From CAYNST01 sp964399955 (lineage in GTDB: Bacteria > Pseudomonadota > Gammaproteobacteria > Pseudomonadales > Cellvibrionaceae), in the NCBI GenBank assembly GCA_964399955.1, contig CAYNST010000001.1, positions 62,001 through 126,000 on the forward strand: DNA of 64,000 nucleotides. The letters are read 5' to 3'. A program made the position numbers and the translations under genes. How positions within the stretch are numbered: the stretch's first letter is position 1; each line of letters opens with the position of its first letter. The notes under the pieces are model-generated. The model was not told the origin of the DNA. It did not search any database and worked only from the letters and a program-made list of their open reading frames with translations. Shown piece after piece: positions 1 to 8,120 of this stretch.

Positions 1-231
1 CGTGCGCTCGGCCAGGTTCTTGGCAGTACTGCGAGCAGATTTGCCCAATTCTTCAGCCGACTCTTCAGCTCGTTCACCCAGTTCTTCCACGCCGTCGCGG
101 AAACGCTCGGCAGATTCTTCGAAGGACTCACGCGCAGCGCGGTCTTCGCTATCCTGGTCGCTGCAGGCCTGAAGCGAGACAGCCGCCATCAAAGCGGCAA
201 TCAAATACACCTGCGGTTTGTTTCTGTTCAC
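1..231 (-). CDS. Predicted lipoprotein, 3' end outside window
   Basis: This is an open frame running off the left edge. The likely start is a GTG at 229-231, preceded by a GAGAGGTG ribosome binding site. The first 22 residues form a lipoprotein signal peptide: Lys at position 5, then a hydrophobic stretch, then the lipobox LQAC with Cys23. Ser follows the Cys, which by the E. coli +2 rule favours the outer membrane. The visible mature part is rich in Glu, Ala, Arg and Ser in a helical, heptad-like pattern (for example the run ERFRDGVEELGERAEESAEE), so a coiled coil or long amphipathic helix is likely. I do not recognise a family, and the C-terminus is not visible. It is divergent from nothing: the next gene, an FHA protein, lies upstream on the same strand. 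Confidence 0.6.
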   Translation of the reverse strand, partial: MNRNKPQVYLIAALMAAVSLQACSDQDSEDRAARESFEESAERFRDGVEELGERAEESAEELGKSARSTAKNLAERT

Positions 232-297
232 TTCACCACCTCTCAAGTTCTGATATTTTACGGACTTAATTTTGGCAGCGTGCATGATTGCTGCGCA

Positions 298-1113
298 CTA
301 ATCTATGATTCTGAGTTCCAGCTTCACATTGCCTATGGCGATGATATCGCCATTTTTGCAGCGAGCCGACTTGACCGAGATTTGGTTCAGTTTAATGCCG
401 TTGGTGGAGCCGTTGTCGGTTATGTTCCACTGCTTGCGCTCACAGCGCAGGTAGGCGTGGTCACTGGAGACGGTGGGATCATCCAACACCACATCCGATA
501 AAGAGCTGCGGCCCAGGCTCCATTGCTGCTCGGCACCAAACGGCAGACGCAGCTCTACCACACGCCCTACACTGCGCCCGCTTCTGACCAGCAACACCGC
601 CGGCGTACGCTGCTTGTCAAACTTATTGGTATCAATGGTTGCCCTGTCGGCCACGGGTAGAAGCGCCTCATCGGCTGCTTTGTCTTCGGCGGTGCTGGAC
701 CACTCGCCTGTCTGCATGTAAGACGAGCGGAACATGGTTTTGCCCGACGTACGATCCTGATGACGGTAGGCAGCAAGCTCTTCTTTCAAGCGCCGCTCCG
801 AGGCCAGATCATTCTGTGGCGGCTCGGGGGCCATCAGCACCAGCTTTTCATCCCCCAGCGTAACCACATCCCCGTGCCGCAACTGGGTGGGCGCATGTAT
901 TCTCATGCTGTTGACATAGGTGCCGTTGGTGGAGGAAAGGTCCTGGATGGTGACGCCCTCCGCGCTGACCTGCAGTTGTGCATGCTGCCGCGACAGCAGG
1001 CCGGATTCGATAAAAATGTCGCAACTTTTGACCCGCCCGATGGTGTACTCGGGCTGGCTGAGTACGTACAGCAGATCGGAGCGGATACTTTTCAGGCGAT
1101 AAAAGCGCGGCAT
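298..1113 (-). CDS. Double FHA-domain protein
   Basis: This is a 271-residue protein made of two forkhead-associated (phosphothreonine-binding) domains joined by a charged linker. FHA-1 spans about residues 15-95 with the hallmark Gly26-Arg27, Ser41-Arg-Gln-His44 and STNG at 61-64. FHA-2 spans about 190-270 with Gly201-Arg202, SSDH at 216-219 and STNG at 236-239. Both carry the residues that normally bind phosphothreonine. There is no signal peptide or membrane segment, so it is probably cytosolic. I chose the start at 1113 because GAGGT lies 6 bases before that ATG; an in-frame ATG at 1158 adds 15 residues that do not look like part of the family. No kinase is adjacent. A second double-FHA gene and a PP2C gene lie at 24.8-26.7 kb. 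The partner is unknown. Confidence 0.85.
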   Translation of the reverse strand: MPRFYRLKSIRSDLLYVLSQPEYTIGRVKSCDIFIESGLLSRQHAQLQVSAEGVTIQDLSSTNGTYVNSMRIHAPTQLRHGDVVTLGDEKLVLMAPEPPQNDLASERRLKEELAAYRHQDRTSGKTMFRSSYMQTGEWSSTAEDKAADEALLPVADRATIDTNKFDKQRTPAVLLVRSGRSVGRVVELRLPFGAEQQWSLGRSSLSDVVLDDPTVSSDHAYLRCERKQWNITDNGSTNGIKLNQISVKSARCKNGDIIAIGNVKLELRIID

Positions 1114-1382
1114 GGTGTTTACCTCGGGGGGCCGGAAACGTTCAGGGTTGGCCGGCAAGGTTAACCGGCCGCAGAACGCCTGAGGCTAACAATTGTGGGC
1201 ACTGTCTGAAACGCCCTCTGTCACAATCCTGCCAAAGATACCGCAGCCCCAAAGTTCAAACCCGCTGACAGGTTGTTGGCGGCACAGGTTTGTGCCGACG
1301 TGCCCCATCAAAAAACGTGCGGGTACTGCTGCGCGATACAGCTATTCGAGTTGCAGCCCGCCGGCCTGGGTGGCCGCCGCCT

Positions 1383-1688
1383 TCAGCCCTTGTCCCCGGT
1401 GTAGGCCTCAACCCGGGCACGAAGCTTTTGTCCGGGTCTGAAGGTTACCACTCTGCGCGCGGTGATGGGTATTTCCTCCCCGGTCTTGGGGTTCCGTCCT
1501 GGACGCTGACTTTTATCCCGCAACTCGAAATTACCAAACCCCGATAGCTTTACCGACTCGTTTGACTCCAGCGCCTGACGAATTTCATCAAAGAAGGCTT
1601 CCACCAGATCTTTGGCCTCACGCTTGTTGAAGCTCAAGTCTTCAAACAGCTTTTCGGCCAGGTCGGCTTTGGTCAAGGACTCAGACAT
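1383..1688 (-). CDS. ihfA: Integration host factor subunit alpha
   Basis: This 101-residue protein has the DNABII fold: an N-terminal helical dimerisation part beginning MSESLTKADLAEKLFEDL, then the beta-arm with the RPGRNPKTGEEIPI motif whose Pro intercalates into and bends DNA. IHF acts as an alpha/beta heterodimer in recombination, transcription and nucleoid structure. The arm sequence (GRNPKTGEEIPITARRVVTF) favours IhfA over IhfB or HU. It starts only 4 bp after the pheT stop, so it is the last gene of the thrS-infC-rpmI-rplT-pheS-ugd-pheT-ihfA series. The pheT-ihfA order is the usual gammaproteobacterial one. Confidence 0.95.
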   Translation of the reverse strand: MSESLTKADLAEKLFEDLSFNKREAKDLVEAFFDEIRQALESNESVKLSGFGNFELRDKSQRPGRNPKTGEEIPITARRVVTFRPGQKLRARVEAYTGDKG

Positions 1689-1692
1689 AGAA

Positions 1693-4086
1693 CTACCTCA
1701 GTTGGGCGTTGTAGTCTTGCTGTAGACGAAGAACCACCTGGGACAGGCAGCTGTTTACCTCTTCTTCTTTCAGCGTTCGGGCCGCGTTTTGGAACACCAG
1801 ATTGAATGCCATACTCTTTTGACTGGGCGCTATGCCCTGACCGCGGTAAACGTCAAACAGGTCCAGTTGCTGTAGCTCCTCGCCGGCGGCAGCGCGAATG
1901 CTGCGCAACAGCTCTTCATAGCTTACCCGATCGTCCACTACCACGGCTAAATCGCGGGTGACGGCGGGGAAGCGCGACACCGGGGTGAAGCGCGGCAAGC
2001 TGGCCTGCAACAACGGCTGCAGTGCACACTCAAATACAAAAACGGCTTGTGTAAATCCAAGCTTCTTGGCGATGGTAGGGTGCAAAACGCCAAGCTGGCC
2101 TATCTGCGTGCCTTGATGGTTGATGCTGGCAGCCTGACCGGGGTGCATCCACGAACAGTCCGTCAAGGGTAGAAATGTGTATTCTTCAGCCGCACGAGTC
2201 AAGGCCAACAGGCTCTCAATGTCACCTTTCAGATCATAAAAATCTGCAGGTTGTGATGCGGCGGACCAACTGGTTTGCAGGGCATTGCCATATAAAACAG
2301 CGGCAATGGATTTTTCCTGCCGCAGCTGCTCGGCGGTCCCCTGTGGCGATAGAAATCTCAACCCCGTCTCAAAAAACTTGACCCGGGCCTGCTGGCGGTT
2401 GAGGTTGCTCTTCAGCGCCTGCAGCAAACCCGGCAGAAGCGAAACCCGCATGGCGGACATATCTGCGCTGATGGGGTTGAGCAACTCCACTGCGCGAGCC
2501 TCGGCAAAGATTGTCTGTTGAAGCACCGGATCCACAAAGCTATAGGTTATCGCTTCTTGATAGCCTCGGCTGATCAAGTGATCTTTCAGCTGCTCCAGTG
2601 AATTCAGCGTCTCGCTGTTGCGCTGCAGTTCGGGGTTGAAGGCATGAGTGGTTGTGGGCAGATTGTCATAGCCATAAACCCGGGCAACCTCTTCTATGAG
2701 GTCTGCTTCTATGCTGATGTCAAAGCGGTAGCTGGGCACCCTGAACTGCCAGCCCTGCGGGTCTTTGTGCAGCAACTCCAGCCCCAGACGCGTCAGAATG
2801 TCCTCTACCTGCTCGGCCTCAAGCACTGCGCCCAACAGGTTATCAAGTTTTTTGCGGTTGAGTACCACCGTGACCGGCACGGGCTTGTGCGCGGCGTCCT
2901 CGTGTACGCTGGCCGGACCGGCATTGCCCCCGGCTATCTCCAACAGCAACTGGGTGGCGCGCTCAATGGCGGTAAGCTGCAGCTGGTGATCCACCCCCCG
3001 CTCAAAGCGGTGGGAGGAATCTGTATGCAGGCCATAACTGCGGGCGCGGCCCGCCAGAGCCATGGGGGCAAAAAAGGCCGATTCCAGGAACACATCCCGC
3101 GTGTCTGCCGACACTGCGCTGCCTGCGCCGCCCATGATGCCCGCCATGGCCTGAGGGCCACTATCATCGGCGATTACCAGCGTTTCGTCATTCAGCGTAA
3201 TCTCCTGGCCATCAAGCAACTGCAGTGATTCGCCTTCTCTTGCCATGCGCACGCAGACGTTGCCGGTCAGCTTGTGCAAGTCAAAGGCATGCATCGGCTG
3301 CCCCAGCTCCAACAGCACGTAATTGGTAACGTCAACCACGGCATCAATGCTGCGCAAACCGCTGCGCCGCAGCTTTTCTACCAGCCATTGCGGAGACGGC
3401 TGGCTCAAGTTCAGGTTCCTGATGACCCGCCCTACGTATACCGGGCATGCCGATGGCGCCTCCAAAACCACGGTCAAACGGTCATCCAGGGTGACCGGTG
3501 CAGGGGTTAACACCGGCGGGTTCGGGTGCAGCCGATTGAGCACGCCCACTTCGCGGGCCAGACCACGCAAGCTCAAGCAATCACTGCGATTGGGCGTCAG
3601 ATCAACGTCTATGCAGCGATCGTGCAACTGCAGGTAGGCGCACAGATCTTCGCCAACCGGAGCATCCGCCGGCAATTCCCACAAGCCGGAATCGTCTTCA
3701 CCCAGCTTCAGCTCGGTTTGGCCGCAGAGCATACCGCAGGATTCTACGTCCCGCAGCTTGGCTCGTTTGATTTTCAGATCCGCCGGCAGCCGTGCGCCGA
3801 CTGTGGCAAACGGCACCTTGATGCCGGGCCGAGCGTTGGCGGCGCCGCACACCACTTGCTGCACGCCGTCCGCATGACCCGCTACCTGGCAAATTTGCAG
3901 CCGGTCGGCATTGGGGTGGGGTTCAACCGACAGTATTTCTCCCACCACTACCCCGGTTATGGTGTCTTCCACCACCGGTTCCACCGCGTCCACTTCAAGG
4001 CCCGCCATGGTCAGTTGCGCTACAAGTTGCTCCGTAGACAGGGGCGGATTGACCCACTCTCGGAGCCAGGATTCACTGAATTTCAT
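1693..4086 (-). CDS. pheT: Phenylalanyl-tRNA synthetase beta subunit
   Basis: This 797-residue subunit has normal bacterial length. It pairs with PheS in an alpha2-beta2 enzyme that charges tRNA-Phe. The N-terminus has the class IIc PheT pattern (MKFSESWLREWVNPPLST). The EMAP/OB-type tRNA-binding domain lies near residues 40-150 (with VGEILSVEPHPNADRLQICQ). The B3/B4 editing domain, B5 domain and synthetase-like core follow. A C-terminal anticodon-binding FDX-ACB domain begins at about residue 705 (SRFPAVTRDLAVVVDD). It lies 24 bp after ugd and 4 bp before ihfA. In most gammaproteobacteria it directly follows pheS; here ugd separates the two, so its expression probably depends on the same long transcript. 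Confidence 0.97.
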   Translation of the reverse strand: MKFSESWLREWVNPPLSTEQLVAQLTMAGLEVDAVEPVVEDTITGVVVGEILSVEPHPNADRLQICQVAGHADGVQQVVCGAANARPGIKVPFATVGARLPADLKIKRAKLRDVESCGMLCGQTELKLGEDDSGLWELPADAPVGEDLCAYLQLHDRCIDVDLTPNRSDCLSLRGLAREVGVLNRLHPNPPVLTPAPVTLDDRLTVVLEAPSACPVYVGRVIRNLNLSQPSPQWLVEKLRRSGLRSIDAVVDVTNYVLLELGQPMHAFDLHKLTGNVCVRMAREGESLQLLDGQEITLNDETLVIADDSGPQAMAGIMGGAGSAVSADTRDVFLESAFFAPMALAGRARSYGLHTDSSHRFERGVDHQLQLTAIERATQLLLEIAGGNAGPASVHEDAAHKPVPVTVVLNRKKLDNLLGAVLEAEQVEDILTRLGLELLHKDPQGWQFRVPSYRFDISIEADLIEEVARVYGYDNLPTTTHAFNPELQRNSETLNSLEQLKDHLISRGYQEAITYSFVDPVLQQTIFAEARAVELLNPISADMSAMRVSLLPGLLQALKSNLNRQQARVKFFETGLRFLSPQGTAEQLRQEKSIAAVLYGNALQTSWSAASQPADFYDLKGDIESLLALTRAAEEYTFLPLTDCSWMHPGQAASINHQGTQIGQLGVLHPTIAKKLGFTQAVFVFECALQPLLQASLPRFTPVSRFPAVTRDLAVVVDDRVSYEELLRSIRAAAGEELQQLDLFDVYRGQGIAPSQKSMAFNLVFQNAARTLKEEEVNSCLSQVVLRLQQDYNAQLR

Positions 4087-4110
4087 AGTTTGGTCTGAGC
4101 CGCTCCGCAG

Positions 4111-5451
4111 TTAGGCTTGTGCTTTGATGGGTCGACGCCCGATGCTGTAATAATCAAATCCGCGATCTGTCAGCCACTCGGGCTGATAAAGGTTGCGGCC
4201 ATCAAACACCACTTTGCTGCTCAGCATCTCGCCAACGCGTTTCCAGTCTGGCGAGCGGAACGCCTGCCATTCTGTGCACACCACCAATGCGTCTGCGCCC
4301 TGCAGCGCATCGTAGGCCTTTTTGCACAGGGTGAGATCGTCGCGCTCACCGTAGATGCGTTTGGTTTCTGCCATGGCTTCGGGATCAAAGGCTTGCACCT
4401 TGGCGCCCAGGGACCACAAGCCTTCCATAAGCACGCGGCTGGGTGCTTCGCGCATATCGTCGGTGTTGGGTTTGAACGCCAGGCCCCAAACCGCAATGGT
4501 CTTGCCGGCCAGGTTGTCGCCAAAGTGCTGCTGCAGTTTGTTGAGCAGTACCAGCTTCTGGGTATCGTTGACATCCTCAACGGCGGTCAGCAGAGGCGCA
4601 GTCTCTCCCACGCCATTGGCCGTACGGACCAGCGCTTTGACGTCTTTCGGGAAGCAGGAGCCGCCGTAACCTATACCGGGATAAATGAACTGGTAACCTA
4701 TGCGAGGATCAGAGCCGATGCCGCGACGCACCAGTTCTATGTCGGCGCCCAAACGCTCGGCAATACGCGAGATTTCATTCATGAAGCTGATTTTTGTGGC
4801 TAGCATGGCGTTGGCGGCGTACTTGGTCAGCTCTGCAGAGCGCACATCCATGAACATGACCTTGTCATGGTTGCGGTTGAACGGTGCATAAAGCTCGCGC
4901 ATGCGTTTGATCACCCGCTCACAGTCGCAGCCCACCACTATGCGGTCCGGTTTCAGGAAGTCGGTGACAGCGGCGCCTTCTTTCAGAAACTCCGGGTTCG
5001 AGGCTACGTCAAACTCGATACTGGCGCCCCGAGCCTTGAGGGTTTCATTGATCTTGTTCTTCACCCGCTCTGCACTGCCAACCGGTACGGTCGACTTGTT
5101 TACCACTAAACGGTATTCGGTCATGTGCGCGCCGATAGACTCGGCGACCTGCAGAACGTAGCGCAGGTCGGCAGCGCCGTCTTCATCCGGCGGGGTGCCA
5201 ACCGCGATGAAAACAATCTCGCCAAATTCAACAGCCTCTTTGGCATTGGTGGTGAACTGCAGGCGACCCTGAGCGACGGAGCCTTTGACAATGTCTTCCA
5301 GGCCGGGCTCAAAAATGGGTATTTCACCCGCTCGCAGCCGCTCGACCTTGGCGTCGTCAACGTCAACGCACATTACATCGTGACCTGAATGCGCCAAGCA
5401 AGCGCCCGTCACCAACCCCACGTAGCCCGTGCCAAAAATAGAAACTCTCAT
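4111..5451 (-). CDS. ugd: UDP-glucose 6-dehydrogenase
   Basis: This 446-residue enzyme oxidises UDP-glucose twice to UDP-glucuronate, with reduction of 2 NAD+, feeding exopolysaccharide, capsule or lipid A-sugar pathways. It has an N-terminal Rossmann motif GTGYVGLVTG (7-16) and the NPEFLKEG segment near 152. SAELTKYAANA near 205-215 supplies the catalytic Lys and Asn. The GYGGSCFPKD motif carries the nucleophile Cys266. A C-terminal UDP-binding domain completes it. All catalytic residues are present. The gene sits between pheS (21 bp upstream) and pheT (24 bp downstream), an unusual place. No other polysaccharide gene is within view. A GDP-mannose dehydrogenase is the close alternative, but overall similarity to the TuaD/Ugd group favours UDP-glucose. 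Confidence 0.93.
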   Translation of the reverse strand: MRVSIFGTGYVGLVTGACLAHSGHDVMCVDVDDAKVERLRAGEIPIFEPGLEDIVKGSVAQGRLQFTTNAKEAVEFGEIVFIAVGTPPDEDGAADLRYVLQVAESIGAHMTEYRLVVNKSTVPVGSAERVKNKINETLKARGASIEFDVASNPEFLKEGAAVTDFLKPDRIVVGCDCERVIKRMRELYAPFNRNHDKVMFMDVRSAELTKYAANAMLATKISFMNEISRIAERLGADIELVRRGIGSDPRIGYQFIYPGIGYGGSCFPKDVKALVRTANGVGETAPLLTAVEDVNDTQKLVLLNKLQQHFGDNLAGKTIAVWGLAFKPNTDDMREAPSRVLMEGLWSLGAKVQAFDPEAMAETKRIYGERDDLTLCKKAYDALQGADALVVCTEWQAFRSPDWKRVGEMLSSKVVFDGRNLYQPEWLTDRGFDYYSIGRRPIKAQA

Positions 5452-5472
5452 TGAATTTTCCCGTTCTGTGAT

Positions 5473-6486
5473 TTAAAACTGCCGCAAAAAGTTAAGATCG
5501 TTTTCAAAAAACATCCGCAAATCTTTGATGCCGTAACGCATCATGGCCAGGCGCTCTACGCCCATACCAAAGGCAAAGCCACTGTACTTGTCCGGATCCA
5601 GGCCGCTGGCCGAAAATACATTGGGGTGTACCATGCCACAGCCGCCCACTTCCAGCCAACCGCTATTCTTGCATACCCGGCATCCCGCGCCTTTGCAGTG
5701 GGTACACTGAATATCGAATTCGGCCGAGGGCTCGGTGAATGGAAAATATGAAGGGCGAAAGCGCACAGGCGCATCCGCTTCAAAAAAAGCCTTCAGGAAT
5801 TGATCCACTATGCCTTTGAGATCCGCAAAACTCACGTTTTCATCTACCACCAGCCCTTCTACCTGATGAAACATGGGGGTGTGGGTGAGGTCGGAATCGC
5901 AGCGGTAGACGCGGCCCGGACAAATGATACGGATTGGCGGCGCGTTTTTCTCCATAGTACGGATTTGCACGGGCGACGTATGAGTGCGCAGCACATGTTT
6001 TGCATCAACGTAGAAGGTGTCGTGCATGGCGCGCGCGGGGTGATGCGCGGGTATGTTGAGCGCTTCGAAGTTGTGGAAGTCGTCTTCAACCTCCGGCCCT
6101 TCCTCTACAGTAAAGCCGGCGCGAATGAAGATCTGTTCGATGCGGTTCAGCGTGCGACTGACCGGATGCAGCCCACCGCGGTCTTTGCGCCGGCCGGGTA
6201 GAGTGACATCAATGCTTTCATCTGCCAGTTGTGCCGCAATCTGCGCGTCTTCAAGCGCCTGCTTTTTTTGATTGATGGCATCCTGAATCTTTTGCTTCGC
6301 CTCGTTGATACGCGCACCCGCTGCAGGGCGCTCCTCCGCAGAAAACGAACCCAGAGATTTCAGAAGTGCCGTCAGCTGGCCTTTCTTGCCCAGGTAGTCA
6401 ACCCGCACCTGGTCGAGTTGGGCGAGGCTTTCGGCTTTTTCCGTCAGTAAGACGGCTTCATCGGTAAGCGATGCAAGATTTTCCAT
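5473..6486 (-). CDS. pheS: Phenylalanyl-tRNA synthetase alpha subunit
   Basis: This 337-residue catalytic subunit of the alpha2-beta2 enzyme is close to the usual bacterial length (about 330). It has an N-terminal coiled coil (about residues 1-90) that contacts tRNA. Class II motif 2 follows (FHNFEALNIPAHHPARAMHDTFY region, near 140-160), then motif 3 near the C-terminus (GFAFGMGVERLAMMRYGI). The SPVQIRTM segment and the PSAEFD region of the Phe pocket are present. It is read on the minus strand after rplT. A strong hairpin-plus-T-run and a palindromic repeat occupy the 414 bp between rplT and this start, so pheS is either controlled by attenuation, as in E. coli, or has its own promoter. Confidence 0.97.
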   Translation of the reverse strand: MENLASLTDEAVLLTEKAESLAQLDQVRVDYLGKKGQLTALLKSLGSFSAEERPAAGARINEAKQKIQDAINQKKQALEDAQIAAQLADESIDVTLPGRRKDRGGLHPVSRTLNRIEQIFIRAGFTVEEGPEVEDDFHNFEALNIPAHHPARAMHDTFYVDAKHVLRTHTSPVQIRTMEKNAPPIRIICPGRVYRCDSDLTHTPMFHQVEGLVVDENVSFADLKGIVDQFLKAFFEADAPVRFRPSYFPFTEPSAEFDIQCTHCKGAGCRVCKNSGWLEVGGCGMVHPNVFSASGLDPDKYSGFAFGMGVERLAMMRYGIKDLRMFFENDLNFLRQF

Positions 6487-6618
6487 TTCGGTTCAACCCA
6501 AGCTGCTGAAGGCCGCCCCAGAGAGGGGCCGCCAATACAAATTCCAAAGGACAGGTGCTGCAATGCCAAGAGCGACCGGGCCCGGATACAACAAAAGTAA
6601 CTGTTCTGTTCAACCGGC

Positions 6619-6731
6619 CACCGTTCAAATTGCGTTCGAATGAGCAAGGCGAAAAATGGGAGTTTGCAGGTGTAAAGGGCCATTTTTTAACGCAGCCATG
6701 GGCCAATTCGGGCGTGAACTGAATAGTAACC
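6619..6731. repeat. Dispersed palindromic repeat, copy A
   Basis: This is an imperfect palindrome of about 113 bp. The left end (ACCGTTCAAATTGCGTTCG) and the reverse complement of the right end (ACTATTCAGTTCACGCCCG) match at most positions. The match continues inwards: GCAAGGCGAAAAATGG on the left against GCTGCGTTAAAAAATGG on the right. Copies with the same ends occur at 13391-13582, 23058-23160 and 33565-33685. Here it lies between the rplT terminator and pheS, with its right end directly abutting the terminator T-run. No open frame of note is inside. It resembles MITE or ERIC-type elements in size and form. Confidence 0.7.
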
Positions 6732-6734
6732 AAT

Positions 6735-6767
6735 AAAAAAGGGGAAGCAGCCAGAGCCCTTCCCCTT
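6735..6767 (-). terminator. Rho-independent terminator or attenuator after rplT
   Basis: On the minus strand a 9 bp stem (6767-6759 with 6747-6739; core GGGGAAG/CTTCCCC) with an 11-base loop is followed at once by TTTTTT (6740-6735). It lies about 135 bp downstream of the rplT stop and upstream of pheS. Either it ends the thrS-rplT transcript or it acts as an attenuator for pheS-ugd-pheT-ihfA. Confidence 0.85.
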
Positions 6768-6900
6768 CCAAACTACCTAGACCCAGTGGGCTATGCGATG
6801 CGCCTGGCGACTTGACGCCTGCCATTCACAGTCTTAACGCTGACAGGGCGCCAGCTATATCACCAGCCTGCGCCTTACGCCAAGCTCCGGGTGTGGCAGA

Positions 6901-7260
6901 TTACGCCGCCAGAGCTTCTTTAGCCTTGCCTACTACCGCTGCAAAAGCCGCTTTATCATGTACCGCCAGGTCTGCCAAAACACGACGGTCCAGCAGAACC
7001 TCTGCTTTCTTCAGGCCAGCAACCAAACGGCTGTAGCTGATGCCCTCAGCGCGAGCCTGTGCGTTGATTCGGGTAATCCACAGGGCGCGGAAAGTACGCT
7101 TCTTTACGCGGCGATCGCGGTAGGCGTATTGACCGGCTTTGATCACGGCTTGTTTGGCCACGCGGAATACGCGCGAGCGTGCTCCGTAATAACCTTTGGC
7201 TGCTTTCAAGATTTTTTTGTGGCTGCGACGCGCCACTACACCACGTTTTACACGGGCCAT
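6901..7260 (-). CDS. rplT: 50S ribosomal protein L20
   Basis: This 119-residue basic protein with the L20 N-terminus (MARVKRGVVARRSHKKILKA) binds 23S rRNA early in 50S assembly. Length and sequence are typical. It follows rpmI by 50 bp in the conserved infC-rpmI-rplT order. In E. coli L20 represses rpmI-rplT translation through an mRNA operator; a similar loop is likely but I cannot identify it in this sequence. A terminator lies downstream at 6735-6767. Confidence 0.98.
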   Translation of the reverse strand: MARVKRGVVARRSHKKILKAAKGYYGARSRVFRVAKQAVIKAGQYAYRDRRVKKRTFRALWITRINAQARAEGISYSRLVAGLKKAEVLLDRRVLADLAVHDKAAFAAVVGKAKEALAA

Positions 7261-7310
7261 TACTCATATCCTCTTCTAGATGAAATGCGGTTCAACTGAG
7301 CAAAAATGCT

Positions 7311-7505
7311 TTAGTTGGCGCGCAGCATGCGGTCAATCAGCGGTTTATCGGAAGGGTTCATGATTTCCGTGCCGCGCAACTGACGCTTACGCTTGGTGCT
7401 CATCTTGGTCAGAATATGGCTTTTGAAGGCCCGTTTGTGCTTGTAACCCGCTGCGGTTTTTTTGAACCGCTTGGCAGCACCACTGTGTACTTTAGCTTTT
7501 GGCAT
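7311..7505 (-). CDS. rpmI: 50S ribosomal protein L35
   Basis: This is a 64-residue, very basic protein with the L35 signature (MPKAKVHSGAAKRFKKTAAG). It is a component of the large ribosomal subunit and of usual length. It lies 72 bp after infC and 50 bp before rplT. Its translation is the known target of L20 feedback in E. coli, and the conserved order suggests the same here. Confidence 0.98.
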   Translation of the reverse strand: MPKAKVHSGAAKRFKKTAAGYKHKRAFKSHILTKMSTKRKRQLRGTEIMNPSDKPLIDRMLRAN

Positions 7506-7577
7506 TACTTTTACTCCAGTAATAGGCGCGGTGTGCGCCCGGTTTTTTTCAAAATAACAAGGCAGCTAAAAGCCCGG

Positions 7578-8120
7578 CTATTTTTTCTTTTTGGGGGCAA
7601 TCACCATAACCAATTGCCGCCCTTCCATTTTTGGATGTTGCTCCACCGTACCTATTTCTTCCAGGTCTTTTTCTATACGCTGCATCATTTCCATGCCCAG
7701 TTCCTGGTGCGCCATCTCGCGACCGCGAAACCTCAGCGAAACCTTGGCTTTGTCGCCATCGTCAAGAAAGCGGGTCAGGTTGCGAAGCTTGACCTGATAG
7801 TCCCCTACCTCCGTACCCGGGCGAAACTTCATTTCCTTGATCTGCTGCTGCTTTTGCTTCTTTTTGGAAGCTGCTTTCGATTTTTTGATCTCGAACAGGT
7901 GCTTCCCGTAATCCATTATTTTACAGACCATGGGGTCTGCGTCTTCCGTTATGGCCACCAGATCGAGACTGACCGCCTGCGCCGCCTGCAACGCTTCCTG
8001 CAGTGGAACTATGCCCACCTGCTGACCATCAGCGCCAATCAGGCGCACTTCCGACGCCTGTATTTGGTCGTTGATGTTGGCTTTTTTGCTGCGGCCCTTG
8101 CCGTTGTCTTTATTGCTAAT
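7578..8120 (-). CDS. infC: Translation initiation factor IF-3 (AUU start)
   Basis: IF-3 binds the 30S subunit, prevents premature 50S joining and proofreads start codons. I place the start at an ATT (minus strand 8120-8118) with AGGAG 9 bases upstream. This gives 180 residues, the same length as E. coli IF-3, and restores the N-terminal segment starting ISNKDNGKGRSKKANINDQI. A GTG at 8048 would remove 24 residues of the conserved N-domain. An AUU start is the classic device by which IF-3 represses its own synthesis. The C-terminal domain ends PKMEGRQLVMVIAPKKKK. The stop of thrS lies 45 bp upstream, so infC is read with it. Confidence 0.95.
   Translation of the reverse strand: MSNKDNGKGRSKKANINDQIQASEVRLIGADGQQVGIVPLQEALQAAQAVSLDLVAITEDADPMVCKIMDYGKHLFEIKKSKAASKKKQKQQQIKEMKFRPGTEVGDYQVKLRNLTRFLDDGDKAKVSLRFRGREMAHQELGMEMMQRIEKDLEEIGTVEQHPKMEGRQLVMVIAPKKKK

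Larger units (their letters stand above)
6487..6900. other. pheS leader / rplT-pheS intergenic region
   Basis: This 414 bp interval has no convincing gene. On the minus strand, in transcription order, it holds a short open frame (6825 to 6625) without a Phe-rich run, the terminator hairpin at 6735-6767, the palindromic repeat at 6619-6731, and a GC-rich small hairpin (stem 6515-6519 with 6525-6529) close to the pheS start. A weak promoter candidate for pheS lies after the terminator: TTGAAC at 6613-6608 and TGTATC at 6590-6585 (minus strand), 17 bp apart. In E. coli this interval carries the pheM leader and attenuator. I cannot identify an equivalent Phe-codon leader here. Confidence 0.5.

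Noticed and set aside
1240..1290. tRNA-like GTTCAAAC stretch downstream of ihfA
   Set aside because: The bases on either side do not form a T-stem, and no acceptor, D or anticodon arms can be drawn.
6625..6825. 66-codon frame as a pheM-like leader peptide
   Set aside because: It lacks a run of Phe codons and runs through the terminator and the repeat.
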